Shown: positions 8,647 through 16,678, numbered from the stretch's first letter. The stretch: DNA of 41,138 nt from an uncultured Flammeovirgaceae bacterium (GCA_937884755.1 CAKZYJ010000125.1:1-41138), one strand, 5' to 3'. The notes: a model not told the origin generated them from the sequence alone. Numbers and translations: made by a program.

Positions 8647-10074
8647 TTATGCTTTAATTGCAGCCAGCTTTTCTTCGCGACGCTGGTTGGGGCATTTTCC
8701 GGTAACCATTGGTAGGCTGTTAACTTCCTTTAGGGCACCAAAACCACCGTGTACGTTTTTGAAGTTTGACCAGCCGTGCTGCTTCATGATGGAGGCGGCA
8801 ATCATAGAACGGTAGCCACCCGCACAATGTACCACGTAAGATTGATTTTTATCCAGCTCAGCTAACTGATTCGGTAAATCCTTCAGGGGAATATTTAGTG
8901 CTCCATCTATATGTTCGGTTTCGGCTTCGGTATTGCGGCGAACATCCAGTACCTGATAGCCTTGCTCCATTAATTCGGCTACTTCCTTAGCTTCTACCGA
9001 GGCTACTTTTTCTACCGGTTTGCCCGCCTGCTGCCAAGTAGTTACTCCTCCGTCCAGGTAGCCTTTCACGTTTTCAAAGCCAACCCGGGCCAGCCGCAGT
9101 ACTGCTTCTTCTTCTGCTCCGGGTTCGGTTACCAATACCAGCGGCTGATCAATTTTTAGCAGAGTGCCTACCCATACCGCGTACTGTCCGTTCAGGCCGA
9201 TGTTCAGCGAGTTGGGTACAAACCCCTTCTCAAATTCGTCTTGATGACGGGTATCCAGAATAACCGCTCCCTGTTGCACCGCCTGCTCAAAGGCTTCTAT
9301 GGATAAGGGCTGGTTGTTGCGTTGCATTACCTCATCAATATTTTCGTAACCCATTTTGTTGATCCGGGCGTTTTCAGGGAAGTAGGCGGGCGGAGCTTCC
9401 TGTCCTTCCAGTACAGCCGCTACGAACTTTTCTTTTTTATTGATCTGTAGCGCATAGTTGAAGTTTTTCTGCGCCCCCATGGTGCTGTAGGTTTCGTCAC
9501 TCATACTCTTACCACACTGCGATCCGGCTCCGTGTCCGGGATACAGAATTACTTCATCGTCTAGCGGCATTAGCTTATCCTGAATAGAATCGAACAGCAG
9601 GCCAGCCAGGTCTTTGGCGGAGAGGTCGGATTTTACGGCCAGATCGGGGCGGCCCACATCTCCGTTGAAGAGGGTATCACCGGTAAATACTGCGTGGTCG
9701 CTACCTTCAGAGTCAATTAACAGGAAGCAGGACGACTCCATGGTATGGCCGGGAGTGTGGAGTACTTTCACCTGGACTTCTCCGATCTGGAATAGTTCGT
9801 CGTCTTCGGCTACGTAGGCCGAATAGTTAGGTTGAGCGGTTGATCCGAATACGATAGTAGCTCCGGTAGCCTTAGCTAAGTCCAAGTGGCCCGACACAAA
9901 ATCGGCGTGGAAGTGGGTTTCAAAAATATATTTGATGGTAGCTCTGCGCTTCTGCGCCAGTTTCAGGTAAGGAGCGGTCTCGCGCAACGGATCAATAATA
10001 GCAGCTTCGCCCTGCGACTCAATGTAGTAAGCGGCTTCGGCCAGGCATCCAGTATAAAGTTGTTCGATGTACAT
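8647..10074 (-). CDS. Persulfide dioxygenase-rhodanese fusion (MBL-fold hydrolase, CstB/ETHE1-like)
   Basis: A 475-residue cytosolic protein expected to oxidise glutathione or low-molecular-weight persulfides to sulfite and to transfer sulfane sulfur. Residues 1-245 are a metallo-beta-lactamase fold with THFHAD (His54, His56, Asp58), TPGH (His110), TGD (Asp133) and YPGH (His181). His54, His110 and Asp133 fit the mononuclear iron site of ETHE1-type dioxygenases. Cys187 (GSQCGKS) lies beside the active site, as recalled for CstB. Residues about 255-350 are a rhodanese-like domain without an active-site Cys. Residues about 360-455 are a complete rhodanese with Cys417 in the loop CAGGYRS. The start at 10074 gives MYIEQLYTGC, usual for the family. 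It is last in the operon with DUF302 and ArsR genes upstream. Biochemical activity is inferred from family. Confidence 0.92.
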   Translation of the reverse strand: MYIEQLYTGCLAEAAYYIESQGEAAIIDPLRETAPYLKLAQKRRATIKYIFETHFHADFVSGHLDLAKATGATIVFGSTAQPNYSAYVAEDDELFQIGEVQVKVLHTPGHTMESSCFLLIDSEGSDHAVFTGDTLFNGDVGRPDLAVKSDLSAKDLAGLLFDSIQDKLMPLDDEVILYPGHGAGSQCGKSMSDETYSTMGAQKNFNYALQINKKEKFVAAVLEGQEAPPAYFPENARINKMGYENIDEVMQRNNQPLSIEAFEQAVQQGAVILDTRHQDEFEKGFVPNSLNIGLNGQYAVWVGTLLKIDQPLVLVTEPGAEEEAVLRLARVGFENVKGYLDGGVTTWQQAGKPVEKVASVEAKEVAELMEQGYQVLDVRRNTEAETEHIDGALNIPLKDLPNQLAELDKNQSYVVHCAGGYRSMIAASIMKQHGWSNFKNVHGGFGALKEVNSLPMVTGKCPNQRREEKLAAIKA

Positions 10075-10101
10075 AGTAGAAAAATTTAGTAGTGAGATAT
10101 T

Positions 10102-10491
10102 TTATAGCGTGTTAATTACATTTTTTAGTTTGCCCTGCACTTCGGAGGCAATACCTGCTAGCGATTCGTTTTCTACTGCCTGCATGGAGGCCATAGGATC
10201 AACGGCGGCCACTTCTACAGTATTGTCGTCCATCTGCTGAACAATCACATTGCAGGGCAGCATGGTACCAATCTTATTTTCGGCTTGTAGTGCTTGGTAG
10301 GCAAAATTCGGGTTGCAGGCACCCAGAATCAAGTAGGAAGGTATGTCTTTATCCAGCTTCTTCTTCATGGTAGCCTTTACATCAATCTCGGTCAGTACTC
10401 CAAAGCCTTCAGATTTTAGTGCTTCAGTTACCTGCTCAACGGCGTCGGAAAAGGTAGTGTCGGTTAATTGTTTAGCGTGATAGTATTTCAT
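10102..10491 (-). CDS. DUF302 domain protein
   Basis: A 129-residue protein made almost entirely of a DUF302 domain. Visible family features are the ILGACNP segment (Cys59) and the LPCNVIV strand (Cys80) in the second half. It has no signal peptide or membrane segment, so it should be cytosolic. The function of DUF302 is not established. It sits 27 bases upstream of the persulfide dioxygenase gene in the same direction and behind an ArsR-type operator, so a role in sulfur or thiol metabolism is inferred from context. The two cysteines could carry persulfide, but that is a guess. Confidence 0.88.
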   Translation of the reverse strand: MKYYHAKQLTDTTFSDAVEQVTEALKSEGFGVLTEIDVKATMKKKLDKDIPSYLILGACNPNFAYQALQAENKIGTMLPCNVIVQQMDDNTVEVAAVDPMASMQAVENESLAGIASEVQGKLKNVINTL

Positions 10492-10610
10492 TTCTTTTAA
10501 TTGAAAAGGTAAAATGGAAAATTGATAGTGGCGGCCGCGAGGTGAAGGTATTTGCTCAAGCTGGAGCCATCAATGATTAAAATCAGGTTTGTGAGGGTAA
10601 GAATTACTTA

Positions 10611-10639
10611 CAAATGATAATATGAAACTTTATTCATAT
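10611..10639 (-). promoter_or_regulatory. Probable ArsR operator and promoter of the DUF302-persulfide dioxygenase operon
   Basis: Positions 10620-10639 form a perfect inverted repeat ATATGAA-N6-TTCATAT. It fits the ArsR/SmtB-type TGAA-N6-TTCA operator and repeats the arms found before the arsR-type gene at 10982-11001. On the minus strand a near-consensus -7 element (TATCATTTG, one extra base in the spacer) directly follows, so a bound repressor would block it. It lies between the arsR stop and the DUF302 start. Confidence 0.6.
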
Positions 10640-10654
10640 GTAATGATAAATTTT

Positions 10655-10963
10655 TTATAGCACCGCTTCGCACTTATCCATACAATCTAGCACTCCGATT
10701 ACTTCTCGCATCTTTAGTTGGTAGTACACTTTTTTGCCATCGCGCTCGCTAGACAGAATTCCTTTCAGTTTCATGTTCGTGAGGTGATGCGATACTAGGG
10801 ACTGCTCTGAGCCTAAGGCTTCGGTGAGCTCGTTTACCATCATCTTTTCTCGCTTAGAAAGCAAATCTACGATGGCAATACGCAGCGGATGAGCGATCGT
10901 CTTCAAAATGAAAGCGACCTTCTCTAGCTTTTCCGGATTTATGGTCGGTAACGTCTGTGTCAT
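10655..10963 (-). CDS. ArsR/SmtB family transcriptional regulator, probable persulfide or thiol sensor
   Basis: A 102-residue winged-helix repressor. Residues about 13-35 (EKLEKVAFILKTIAHPLRIAI) are the dimerisation helix. Residues about 43-68 are the recognition helix-turn-helix (ELTEALGSEQSLVSHHLTNM). Residues 70-83 are the beta-wing (LSSERDGKKVYYQL). The only cysteines are Cys94 and Cys98 (CMDKC) in the C-terminal helix. The metal-binding Cys cluster of ArsR/SmtB in the recognition helix is missing. A dithiol switch in the C-terminal helix is one reading. Persulfide sensors such as BigR/SqrR use a Cys pair in different helices, so the arrangement here would differ. A matching inverted repeat sits upstream of both this gene and the next one, which supports local autoregulation. 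The inducer is inference. Confidence 0.9.
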   Translation of the reverse strand: MTQTLPTINPEKLEKVAFILKTIAHPLRIAIVDLLSKREKMMVNELTEALGSEQSLVSHHLTNMKLKGILSSERDGKKVYYQLKMREVIGVLDCMDKCEAVL

Positions 10964-10976
10964 ATCTAACTATACG

Positions 10977-11003
10977 CAAATATATGAAGATATGTTCATA
11001 TAT
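10977..11003 (-). promoter_or_regulatory. arsR-type gene promoter overlapped by 9-bp-arm operator
   Basis: Positions 10980-11003 form ATATATGAA-N6-TTCATATAT, a perfect inverted repeat with 9-bp arms. The minus-strand -7 element TATATTTG (10984 to 10977) overlaps the left arm. Binding here would cover the promoter, the usual design of an ArsR autoregulatory operator. The start codon is 14 bases from the -7 element. Confidence 0.65.
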
Positions 11004-11036
11004 TCTGTGAATTTTTTTGAATGCCGGAAAATGGGG

Positions 11037-13214
11037 TCACACATTCCACCAGTACGTGAGCTTGAGCACCAAAGCGCGGTTCCTGACGCCGAAGGGCTGC
11101 GGGAAATAGTTATCGGTATACACAATGAATAAATCGGAAGCAGGTTGGTAGCGCCACTGAAAACGGGTGTTCAGATTTATGTTATCGATCTGTTCATTGT
11201 ACTGCATAAAAGCAGTGAAAAACAGCTTATTGGTCATAGTAACGTCTACCCGGGGTCCTACCAGCCAGAAAACACTCTGATTCCAGGGCTCCGGTAAGTT
11301 AATGCGATTGTAACTTGAACGAACGGCCAGGCTCACGTAGGGCTGAAAGCGGTAGCCCACTTCACCAGTAACGCTAAGCCGGTCACCATTGGCGTAATAG
11401 CCTCCGTAACGGGTAGAAAAAGTGTAGGTGAATAGGCTGTTAGGTCTAGACTCGTACTCGATGCCCCAGGCGTTCCACCAGTGTTCGGTACCGGTAGCTA
11501 GCGTATCACCCAGCGCGTTGGTGGGGTCAAAGCCCTGAAGTAACTGAATATAATTGTAGGCAATCCAGCCGGTAAAACTGGAGCGGTTCTGGAAACTGAC
11601 GTTGTAGGCCAGATAGCTCTCGTTATCCGTTTGCTGGAAAGATTCGTTGAAGAAGAGCGTCGAGCTCAGCGTAGGCCCGTGGCTCACCACACTACTATTC
11701 TCGGGAAAGAAGCGGTAGGTTGCTTCGGGATTAACCCTGATGTAGGAGCGGCGGGGAACAAAACCTACTTCGGCGGTATAGCCCCGGCCTACGTACTCGT
11801 GCTGCCAACTGAGCGTCCAGCGGCGGCTATCGTACTCCAGATTGGCTGCATGCACCATATTGCGGTCCAATTTTTCTGGACTCATAGAATGCAGGTAGAG
11901 CACCTTCCCCGTCCAGAGGTTGTTAGAAGAGGCAATGTTGTACTCCACTCCGATATTGCGATTGTACTGGGAGTAGACCGGAGCGTCAGGATCATCACTG
12001 GGAGTATAGTTTAGTGATTCTTTGTTCACCACAATCAGCCCGATGTTAGAGCGGGCAAATACCTGCCGTTGGAGGGCAGCTACCGTAAAATTCTGGGCTG
12101 GTAAATCAATTTCTTCCACTTTACCGGTTTGGATGTTCATGGCTCCAATACGCCAGTTTTTGTTAAGCTTGCCGCTTAGCCGGGCTCCAAACTGAATGGG
12201 TACTCCCAGCCCGATGCGACGGGAGAAGAAGGGACGGATAGTGGGGTAGCCGAAGTTGGCGAACAGATCGGCGTTCTCCAGAAAAAACTGCCGTCGTTCG
12301 GGGAAAAACAACTCAAAGCGATCCAGGTTGGTCACCTGCTGGTCTACTTCTACTTGCGAGAAATCAGGATTTACCGTCAGGTCCAGGTTTAGCGAGGAAG
12401 TAATGGCGATTTTGGCATCAACGCCTATCTCGCGCCGGTATTTGGTGGAGGTATTTTCTTCAAAGTTGCGGGTAGCTCCACCCAGAGCGTAAGGAATGAT
12501 TGAAACGTTGCCTTTCGTAGCTGGAGGAGGTTGATCCCAAACCAGGGTGCCGGTGTAGGCTAAGGATGCCGACGGAAACTGTCGGGGTACGGGTGCCCAG
12601 GCTGATTTTTCGGCGATCTGTAAATCCAGACGGCTAAAGTTGATACCCCATTCAGTAATGCCTTTTTTGTAGCGAATGGTTTTGAAGGGAATGGCGGCTT
12701 CAAACACCCACTTATCTTCGTAATTCTTTACCTCCGAAACCCACTTATTATCCCAACTCAGATCTACCCGCCCGCCCTCGTACATCAGTCCATCCCACTG
12801 CGCTCCGGCGGCATTAGCTCCGAAAGAAAATCCGTTGGTCTGGTCATCAAACGGGTCCATAAACAGTAAGAAATTATCGTTCTTCCCGAAAGAAAAATCC
12901 CGGCGCATAGACTCTACCGTATAGGAGCCAGACTGGGTATGGTAGCATTCAGCCAGCAGGTACAAAAAGTTATCGTCGTAGGCCATTCGCACGTCAGTAC
13001 GGGCTACGGCTCGACTGGTATCCATCGGCAGTATCATATGAAAATCGGAAGCAATATTAGCTTCCCGCCAGGCTGAATCTAACGTGCCGCCGTCGATAAC
13101 AATAGGCGTGGTTGCCTTTTGGAGTAGTAGCCGGTAGTCAGCATTTTTTTTCTGGGCAAGTAGCGAAGAGGAGACAATAAGTAGCAGACTGAAAATTACA
13201 CCGATGAATTTCAC
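11037..13214 (-). CDS. DUF5916 protein with CBM9-like N-terminal domain, probable outer-membrane barrel
   Basis: A 725-residue exported protein. The signal peptide is residues 1-20 (ending SSLLAQ). Residues about 35-220 look like the carbohydrate-binding family 9-like domain common at the N-terminus of DUF5916 proteins (TTPIVIDGGTLDSAWREA, DDNFLYLLAECY, WVFEAAIPFKTIRY). The remainder is the DUF5916 region (NPDFSQVEVDQQVTNLDRFELFFPERRQFFLENADLF). It continues into alternating aromatic strands that end in LKLTYWWNV, consistent with a membrane beta-barrel. The function of the family is unknown; ligand binding or a link to peptidases is only suggested by domain type. It has its own promoter match at 13249-13278 and no close partner. 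The stop codon lies 36 bases from the arsR operator. Confidence 0.85.
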   Translation of the reverse strand: MKFIGVIFSLLLIVSSSLLAQKKNADYRLLLQKATTPIVIDGGTLDSAWREANIASDFHMILPMDTSRAVARTDVRMAYDDNFLYLLAECYHTQSGSYTVESMRRDFSFGKNDNFLLFMDPFDDQTNGFSFGANAAGAQWDGLMYEGGRVDLSWDNKWVSEVKNYEDKWVFEAAIPFKTIRYKKGITEWGINFSRLDLQIAEKSAWAPVPRQFPSASLAYTGTLVWDQPPPATKGNVSIIPYALGGATRNFEENTSTKYRREIGVDAKIAITSSLNLDLTVNPDFSQVEVDQQVTNLDRFELFFPERRQFFLENADLFANFGYPTIRPFFSRRIGLGVPIQFGARLSGKLNKNWRIGAMNIQTGKVEEIDLPAQNFTVAALQRQVFARSNIGLIVVNKESLNYTPSDDPDAPVYSQYNRNIGVEYNIASSNNLWTGKVLYLHSMSPEKLDRNMVHAANLEYDSRRWTLSWQHEYVGRGYTAEVGFVPRRSYIRVNPEATYRFFPENSSVVSHGPTLSSTLFFNESFQQTDNESYLAYNVSFQNRSSFTGWIAYNYIQLLQGFDPTNALGDTLATGTEHWWNAWGIEYESRPNSLFTYTFSTRYGGYYANGDRLSVTGEVGYRFQPYVSLAVRSSYNRINLPEPWNQSVFWLVGPRVDVTMTNKLFFTAFMQYNEQIDNINLNTRFQWRYQPASDLFIVYTDNYFPQPFGVRNRALVLKLTYWWNV

Positions 13215-13248
13215 GCAGTAGCGATTTAAGCGATCTTAATAGGACAAA

Positions 13249-13278
13249 CAAAGCTACCACTTTTTTAGCCGTTGCCAA
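13249..13278 (-). promoter_or_regulatory. Promoter of the DUF5916 gene
   Basis: The minus strand has TTG (13278-13276), a 19-base spacer and TAGCTTTG (13256-13249). This matches the Bacteroidota primary sigma consensus (TTG, 19-21 bases, TAnnTTTG). It ends 35 bases before the start codon. Confidence 0.55.
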
Positions 13279-13349
13279 GATCACTTTTCTGAGGCCCCTT
13301 TCCACCATAAAAAATGATTTTCTAGCTCCTCATAAGAGTGGCTCATTCG

Positions 13350-13357
13350 TAGCTTTG
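13350..13357 (+). promoter_or_regulatory. Possible -7 element for the TetR-ABC operon
   Basis: TAGCTTTG matches TAnnTTTG and is identical to the -7 element of the divergent DUF5916 gene. It lies 71 bases before the TetR start codon. No -33 TTG at proper distance is visible, so it is tentative. Confidence 0.3.
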
Positions 13358-13421
13358 AAGAGTTTTTTTGCCAAATCGCAACCAAGCTGAATTCACCTCG
13401 TAGAATATGATTATATAATTA

Positions 13422-13435
13422 TGACCATATGGTCA
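13422..13435. promoter_or_regulatory. Perfect 14-bp palindrome over the TetR start codon, probable operator
   Basis: TGACCATATGGTCA is a perfect palindrome that contains the ATG start (13429-13431) of the TetR-family gene. TetR proteins usually bind such palindromes in their own control region. Here binding would sit at the translation start and could act as a transcription roadblock. No second copy was noticed. Confidence 0.5.
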
Positions 13436-14082
13436 CATTAGAAGCAAAACCCACATTTGAACGGTTAAAGCCGAATAAAAAGAAGCAGTTTATCGAAGCT
13501 GCCTTGGAGGAATTTGCTCGGTACAGCTATCAGGAAGCCTCCCTCAACCGATTGGTAAAAAAGTTAGGAATTGCTAAGGGAAGCATTTATCAGTATTTCG
13601 ATGATAAGAAAGCACTGTATTTTTATTTGAAAGATTTTGTGATAGCTCAGAAGCGGGAGTTTATGCAAAACGCAATGACTACTACCCCCGATAATTTCTG
13701 GGATTGGCTGGAAGCCTTGTTCCACCGGGGACTAGCCTTTGATGCTCAACACCCAGTGATGAACCGGTTTTTGTACCACTACAGTCAGGAGAAGTTGATT
13801 CCGGAAGTGACAAAGGACATGGTTCGCTACGACCAAGAGGCCATCGACTTTTTCTCATCAATAATTAAGCAGCAGCAGGAACAAGGCAGACTGAAAAAGG
13901 ATCTGGATGCTACTGTAATGGCGCGCCTGATTATACAAATTAGCAAGACCCTACTGGAAACTTTAGTGCCAGCAGAGGATGATTCAGACCCGCTAGGGCC
14001 AGTGATACAAGCCAGTGAGGCCGAGTACACTCGAGCCCTTCGACAACTCATTAATATTTTACAATCTGGTATGAATGCTTGA
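13429..14082 (+). CDS. TetR/AcrR family transcriptional regulator
   Basis: A 217-residue regulator with a TetR helix-turn-helix at about residues 18-65. It reads KKKQFIEAALEEFARYSYQEASLNRLVKKLGIAKGSIYQYFDDKKALYFYL across overlapping segments, with the typical GIAKGSIYQYF recognition helix. The remaining helical domain (about 80-215) would bind an unknown ligand. An earlier ATG at 13421 is out of frame and stops quickly. The ATG at 13429 is the only start that keeps the full DNA-binding domain, and it lies inside a palindrome. The gene precedes an ABC exporter by 53 bases in the same direction, so it probably represses that exporter. Confidence 0.93.
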   Translation: MVTLEAKPTFERLKPNKKKQFIEAALEEFARYSYQEASLNRLVKKLGIAKGSIYQYFDDKKALYFYLKDFVIAQKREFMQNAMTTTPDNFWDWLEALFHRGLAFDAQHPVMNRFLYHYSQEKLIPEVTKDMVRYDQEAIDFFSSIIKQQQEQGRLKKDLDATVMARLIIQISKTLLETLVPAEDDSDPLGPVIQASEAEYTRALRQLINILQSGMNA

Positions 14083-14135
14083 TAACAATAGAAAGTGGAC
14101 AGTTGATAATAGATATTTTGCCCAAATAACAGCCT

Positions 14136-14984
14136 ATGATTACGGTAAACGACCTTCGGTATACTTACCCCAAAAACCAAGACCCCACCTTGAGGGGTAT
14201 TTCCTTCGCTATTGAATCTGGAGAGATTTTCGGTTTTCTGGGCCCCAGCGGCAGCGGGAAAAGTACCACTCAGAAAATTCTGTACAAATTGCTGGACGGT
14301 TACAACGGGCAGGTACAGATTCAAAACAAAGATTTACTAAGCTGGGGTAAGGATTTCTACCAGCGCATTGGCGTGAGCTTCGAGTTGCCTAATCACTATC
14401 TGAAGCTGACGGCGCTGGAGAACTTGCAGTTCTTCGCCAACTTTTACGAGCGAAAGCCCACTGACTTTTACGAATTACTGGATAAAGTGGGGTTGAAAGA
14501 AGATGCTAATAAACCGGTTTCAGACTTCTCTAAGGGAATGAAAATGCGGCTAAACTTTATTCGCTCCTTTCTGCACGACCCGGATATTCTGTTTCTGGAT
14601 GAACCTACGTCGGGCCTGGACCCGGTGAATGGTAAGATTATCAAGGACATTATTCTGGACTTAAAAGCCCAAGGAAAAACGATCTTTATTACTACCCATA
14701 GTATGTACGATGCCGATGCTCTCTGCGACCGTATTGCGCTGATTATTGATGGCGAGATTAAAGCCCTGGATCGTCCGGCTACGCTGAAGTTACAGCACGG
14801 AAAGCGTAAAGTGCGGGTAGAAGCTCAAAACAATGGTGCAGCCTACGAATACGCGCTGGATACGCTCGGCCAAAACGAAGATTTTCTGGCGATCCTGCGG
14901 GAGAACAATATCCGAACCATTCACTCGGAAGAAGCAACGCTGGAAGACGTGTTTATCAAACTCACTGGACAAAGCCTAGTATGA
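14136..14984 (+). CDS. ABC transporter ATP-binding protein
   Basis: A 282-residue nucleotide-binding subunit. It has Walker A GPSGSGKST (36-44), signature FSKGMKMRL (131-139), Walker B ILFLDEPTSGLDP (151-163) and the switch His188 in ITTHS. At the Q-loop position the sequence reads GVSFELP, so Glu seems to replace Gln. I recall similar residues in some export-type ABC proteins, so this is not taken as a defect. A C-terminal extension (about 215-282) with EATLEDVFIKLTG is typical for drug and lipid exporters. Its stop overlaps the next start (ATGA at 14981-14984). With the two downstream membrane proteins it resembles the three-gene fluoroquinolone-export type described in mycobacteria. The substrate is unknown. 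Confidence 0.94.
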   Translation: MITVNDLRYTYPKNQDPTLRGISFAIESGEIFGFLGPSGSGKSTTQKILYKLLDGYNGQVQIQNKDLLSWGKDFYQRIGVSFELPNHYLKLTALENLQFFANFYERKPTDFYELLDKVGLKEDANKPVSDFSKGMKMRLNFIRSFLHDPDILFLDEPTSGLDPVNGKIIKDIILDLKAQGKTIFITTHSMYDADALCDRIALIIDGEIKALDRPATLKLQHGKRKVRVEAQNNGAAYEYALDTLGQNEDFLAILRENNIRTIHSEEATLEDVFIKLTGQSLV

Positions 14985-15673
14985 AAGCGCTGACGAACTT
15001 ACTTCGCTGGGATTTGCTACTGCTGCACCGTAATCAGCTCATCGTTATTTCATTGCTGGTGGCTGGGGTTTATCTAGGTCTATTTTATTTGCTGAAAGAT
15101 TTGGGTAATCTGGAAAAGTTGCTGGTACTGCTGATCTACAACGATCCGGTGGTAACCGGACTGATGTTCGTTGGCGCACTGGTGTTGTTTGAGAAGGATC
15201 AACATACGCTGGAAGCTTTGGCTATTTCACCCCTGTCTACCGACACTTACCTTTGGTCCAAAGCTATTTCACTCACGTTGGTGGCGTTGGGCACTTCGCT
15301 GATTATGGCCTGGGCGGGCTATGGCTGGCAGTTTCAGTACGTTCACTTCATGATGGGTGTGATTGGGGCTAGCTTGTTCTATATTTTTCTGGGGGGCTGG
15401 ATGGTGGCTCAGGCCAATTCATTTAACCAGTTTCTGGTGCGGATGATCCCGTTATTGATTCTCACTGCGTTGCCGTTTATCCCCTTCTTCGGGGCAGCTC
15501 CTTCAGCCTGGTTTTATCCGCTTCCATCATATCCTAGTATTTTACTACTACAAGCAGCATTTGAAGGTATCTCTACCACAGAGTTAGTCTACGCTTATGG
15601 CTACGGTACGCTGGCGGTAGTCGGCAGCTACTACCTCGCCCGAGCTTCATTCCGTAAACACGTTTGGTCATGA
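14981..15673 (+). CDS. ABC exporter membrane subunit 1
   Basis: A 230-residue hydrophobic protein with about six predicted membrane segments. Segments start near residues 21 (QLIVISLLVAGVYLGLFYLL), 58, 98, 125, 154 and 205. It has no ATP-binding motifs. The start ATG overlaps the stop of the ATP-binding gene by four bases, indicating translational coupling. Sequence and position fit the ABC-2-like permeases annotated as fluoroquinolone-type exporters (VLFEKDQHTLEALAISPLSTDTYLWSKAISL). It probably pairs with the next membrane protein as a heterodimer. Substrate is not evident. Confidence 0.85.
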   Translation: MKALTNLLRWDLLLLHRNQLIVISLLVAGVYLGLFYLLKDLGNLEKLLVLLIYNDPVVTGLMFVGALVLFEKDQHTLEALAISPLSTDTYLWSKAISLTLVALGTSLIMAWAGYGWQFQYVHFMMGVIGASLFYIFLGGWMVAQANSFNQFLVRMIPLLILTALPFIPFFGAAPSAWFYPLPSYPSILLLQAAFEGISTTELVYAYGYGTLAVVGSYYLARASFRKHVWS

Positions 15674-16377
15674 AACAACTACTACTCATCAGTCATAACG
15701 ACTTCCGCATCACCTTTCGTGAACCACTGCTGAAAGGACTACTATTCTTTCCGCTGATCGCGTTGGCGATTGTGAAGTTTCTGGTGCCCTACCTCAGCGA
15801 GCAGTACCCAGTGGTTGAACCCTACCACCCGGTTATTCTGATGTGGGCCTGCATGCAGTCAGCCACTATGTTTGGCTTTATTAACGGTTTCTTGTTTCTG
15901 GAAGAAAAGGACGAAAACGTATTCAGTGCCCTACGGGTAGCTCCTATCTCCGCCGGAACTTTTGTACTGCTACGCCTGGCTGCCGGAGTAGCGATCTCTA
16001 TCATCGTAAATTTACTGCTACTAGAATTTGGGGATTTGGTAGCCATCCCATTTGGTAAAGCGTTGCTACTAGCTGCCCAATACAGTCTGATTGCCCCGCT
16101 ACTGGCCCTAATGACTGCCACTTTCGCCCGCAATAAAATGGAGGGCCTGGCCCAGTTCAAAATTTTTAATCTGGTACTTAACCTGCCCATCCTCCGCTAC
16201 TTTCTGGACGTAGGTGCGCTGGAAGGCTTTGCTATCATTCCTACCTACTGGTCGTTCCGTAGCGTAGAAGCCGTTGCTTACGGCGGAAATTTCTGGCTGT
16301 TTTTCACTGTGGGTTTAGCAGTTTATGGGGTGGCGTTGTTTGTTTTAGCTAGAGTTTTTGAGAAGAGAGTGTTCTAA
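15670..16377 (+). CDS. ABC exporter membrane subunit 2
   Basis: A 235-residue membrane protein starting MKQLLLISHNDFRITFREPLLKG. I chose the ATG at 15670 rather than the in-frame TTG at 15664. It overlaps the upstream stop as ATGA, the same arrangement as the previous junction. About six membrane helices are visible (residues about 18-40, 56-78, 98-122, 134-150, 165-180 and 205-230). The segment FLEEKDENVFSALRVAPISAGTFVLLRL resembles the matching region of subunit 1, so the two permeases are distant paralogues. It ends the TetR-ABC operon. Confidence 0.85.
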   Translation: MKQLLLISHNDFRITFREPLLKGLLFFPLIALAIVKFLVPYLSEQYPVVEPYHPVILMWACMQSATMFGFINGFLFLEEKDENVFSALRVAPISAGTFVLLRLAAGVAISIIVNLLLLEFGDLVAIPFGKALLLAAQYSLIAPLLALMTATFARNKMEGLAQFKIFNLVLNLPILRYFLDVGALEGFAIIPTYWSFRSVEAVAYGGNFWLFFTVGLAVYGVALFVLARVFEKRVF

Positions 16378-16678
16378 CGGGAATTATATGTTCCATCGGA
16401 AACACTTGATGAATGTCTGGAATATAAATTCACGTTCTTATACGTCTCGCCCCCCGAACCTACCATCAAAGCTGGCATCTGGGCAATAAATGTAGTGAGC
16501 ATTAAAGCTACTGGGTGAAGATGAGTAGTTTCTAAACAAGGCCAAGTCACGTACTGAAAAAGCTGACCGGAACTTATTTAGCGTACTAAATCTGCTGTTT
16601 CTTGAGTTATAAATATACAGAATCTCCATATATAGGATATCTCTTGGTTTCTGGGAGATGTGATTAACTTAAGTGTAT
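16378..16678. other. 301-base intergenic region
   Basis: This lies between the ABC exporter and an orphan lipoprotein. It has no clear terminator and no exact promoter element. A 63-codon minus-strand frame (16438-16629) has a composition vaguely like Lcl/FISUMP-type domains, but too short to assign; it may be chance. Confidence 0.4.

Noticed and set aside
11631-12014. 127-codon plus-strand frame inside the DUF5916 gene
   Set aside because: It is antisense to a well-supported gene and has no recognisable domain.
13827-14324. 165-codon minus-strand frame across the TetR-ABC junction
   Set aside because: It runs antisense through two clear genes and its protein shows no family features.
15664-15669. 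TTG at 15664 as start of the second ABC membrane subunit
   Set aside because: The ATG at 15670 overlaps the upstream stop as ATGA, the same coupling as the previous gene junction, and needs no rare start.
16438-16629. 63-codon minus-strand frame with a composition recalling Lcl/FISUMP-type domains
   Set aside because: Only a short stretch is similar to what I remember, the order does not fit well, and nothing around it continues the domain. It may be chance.
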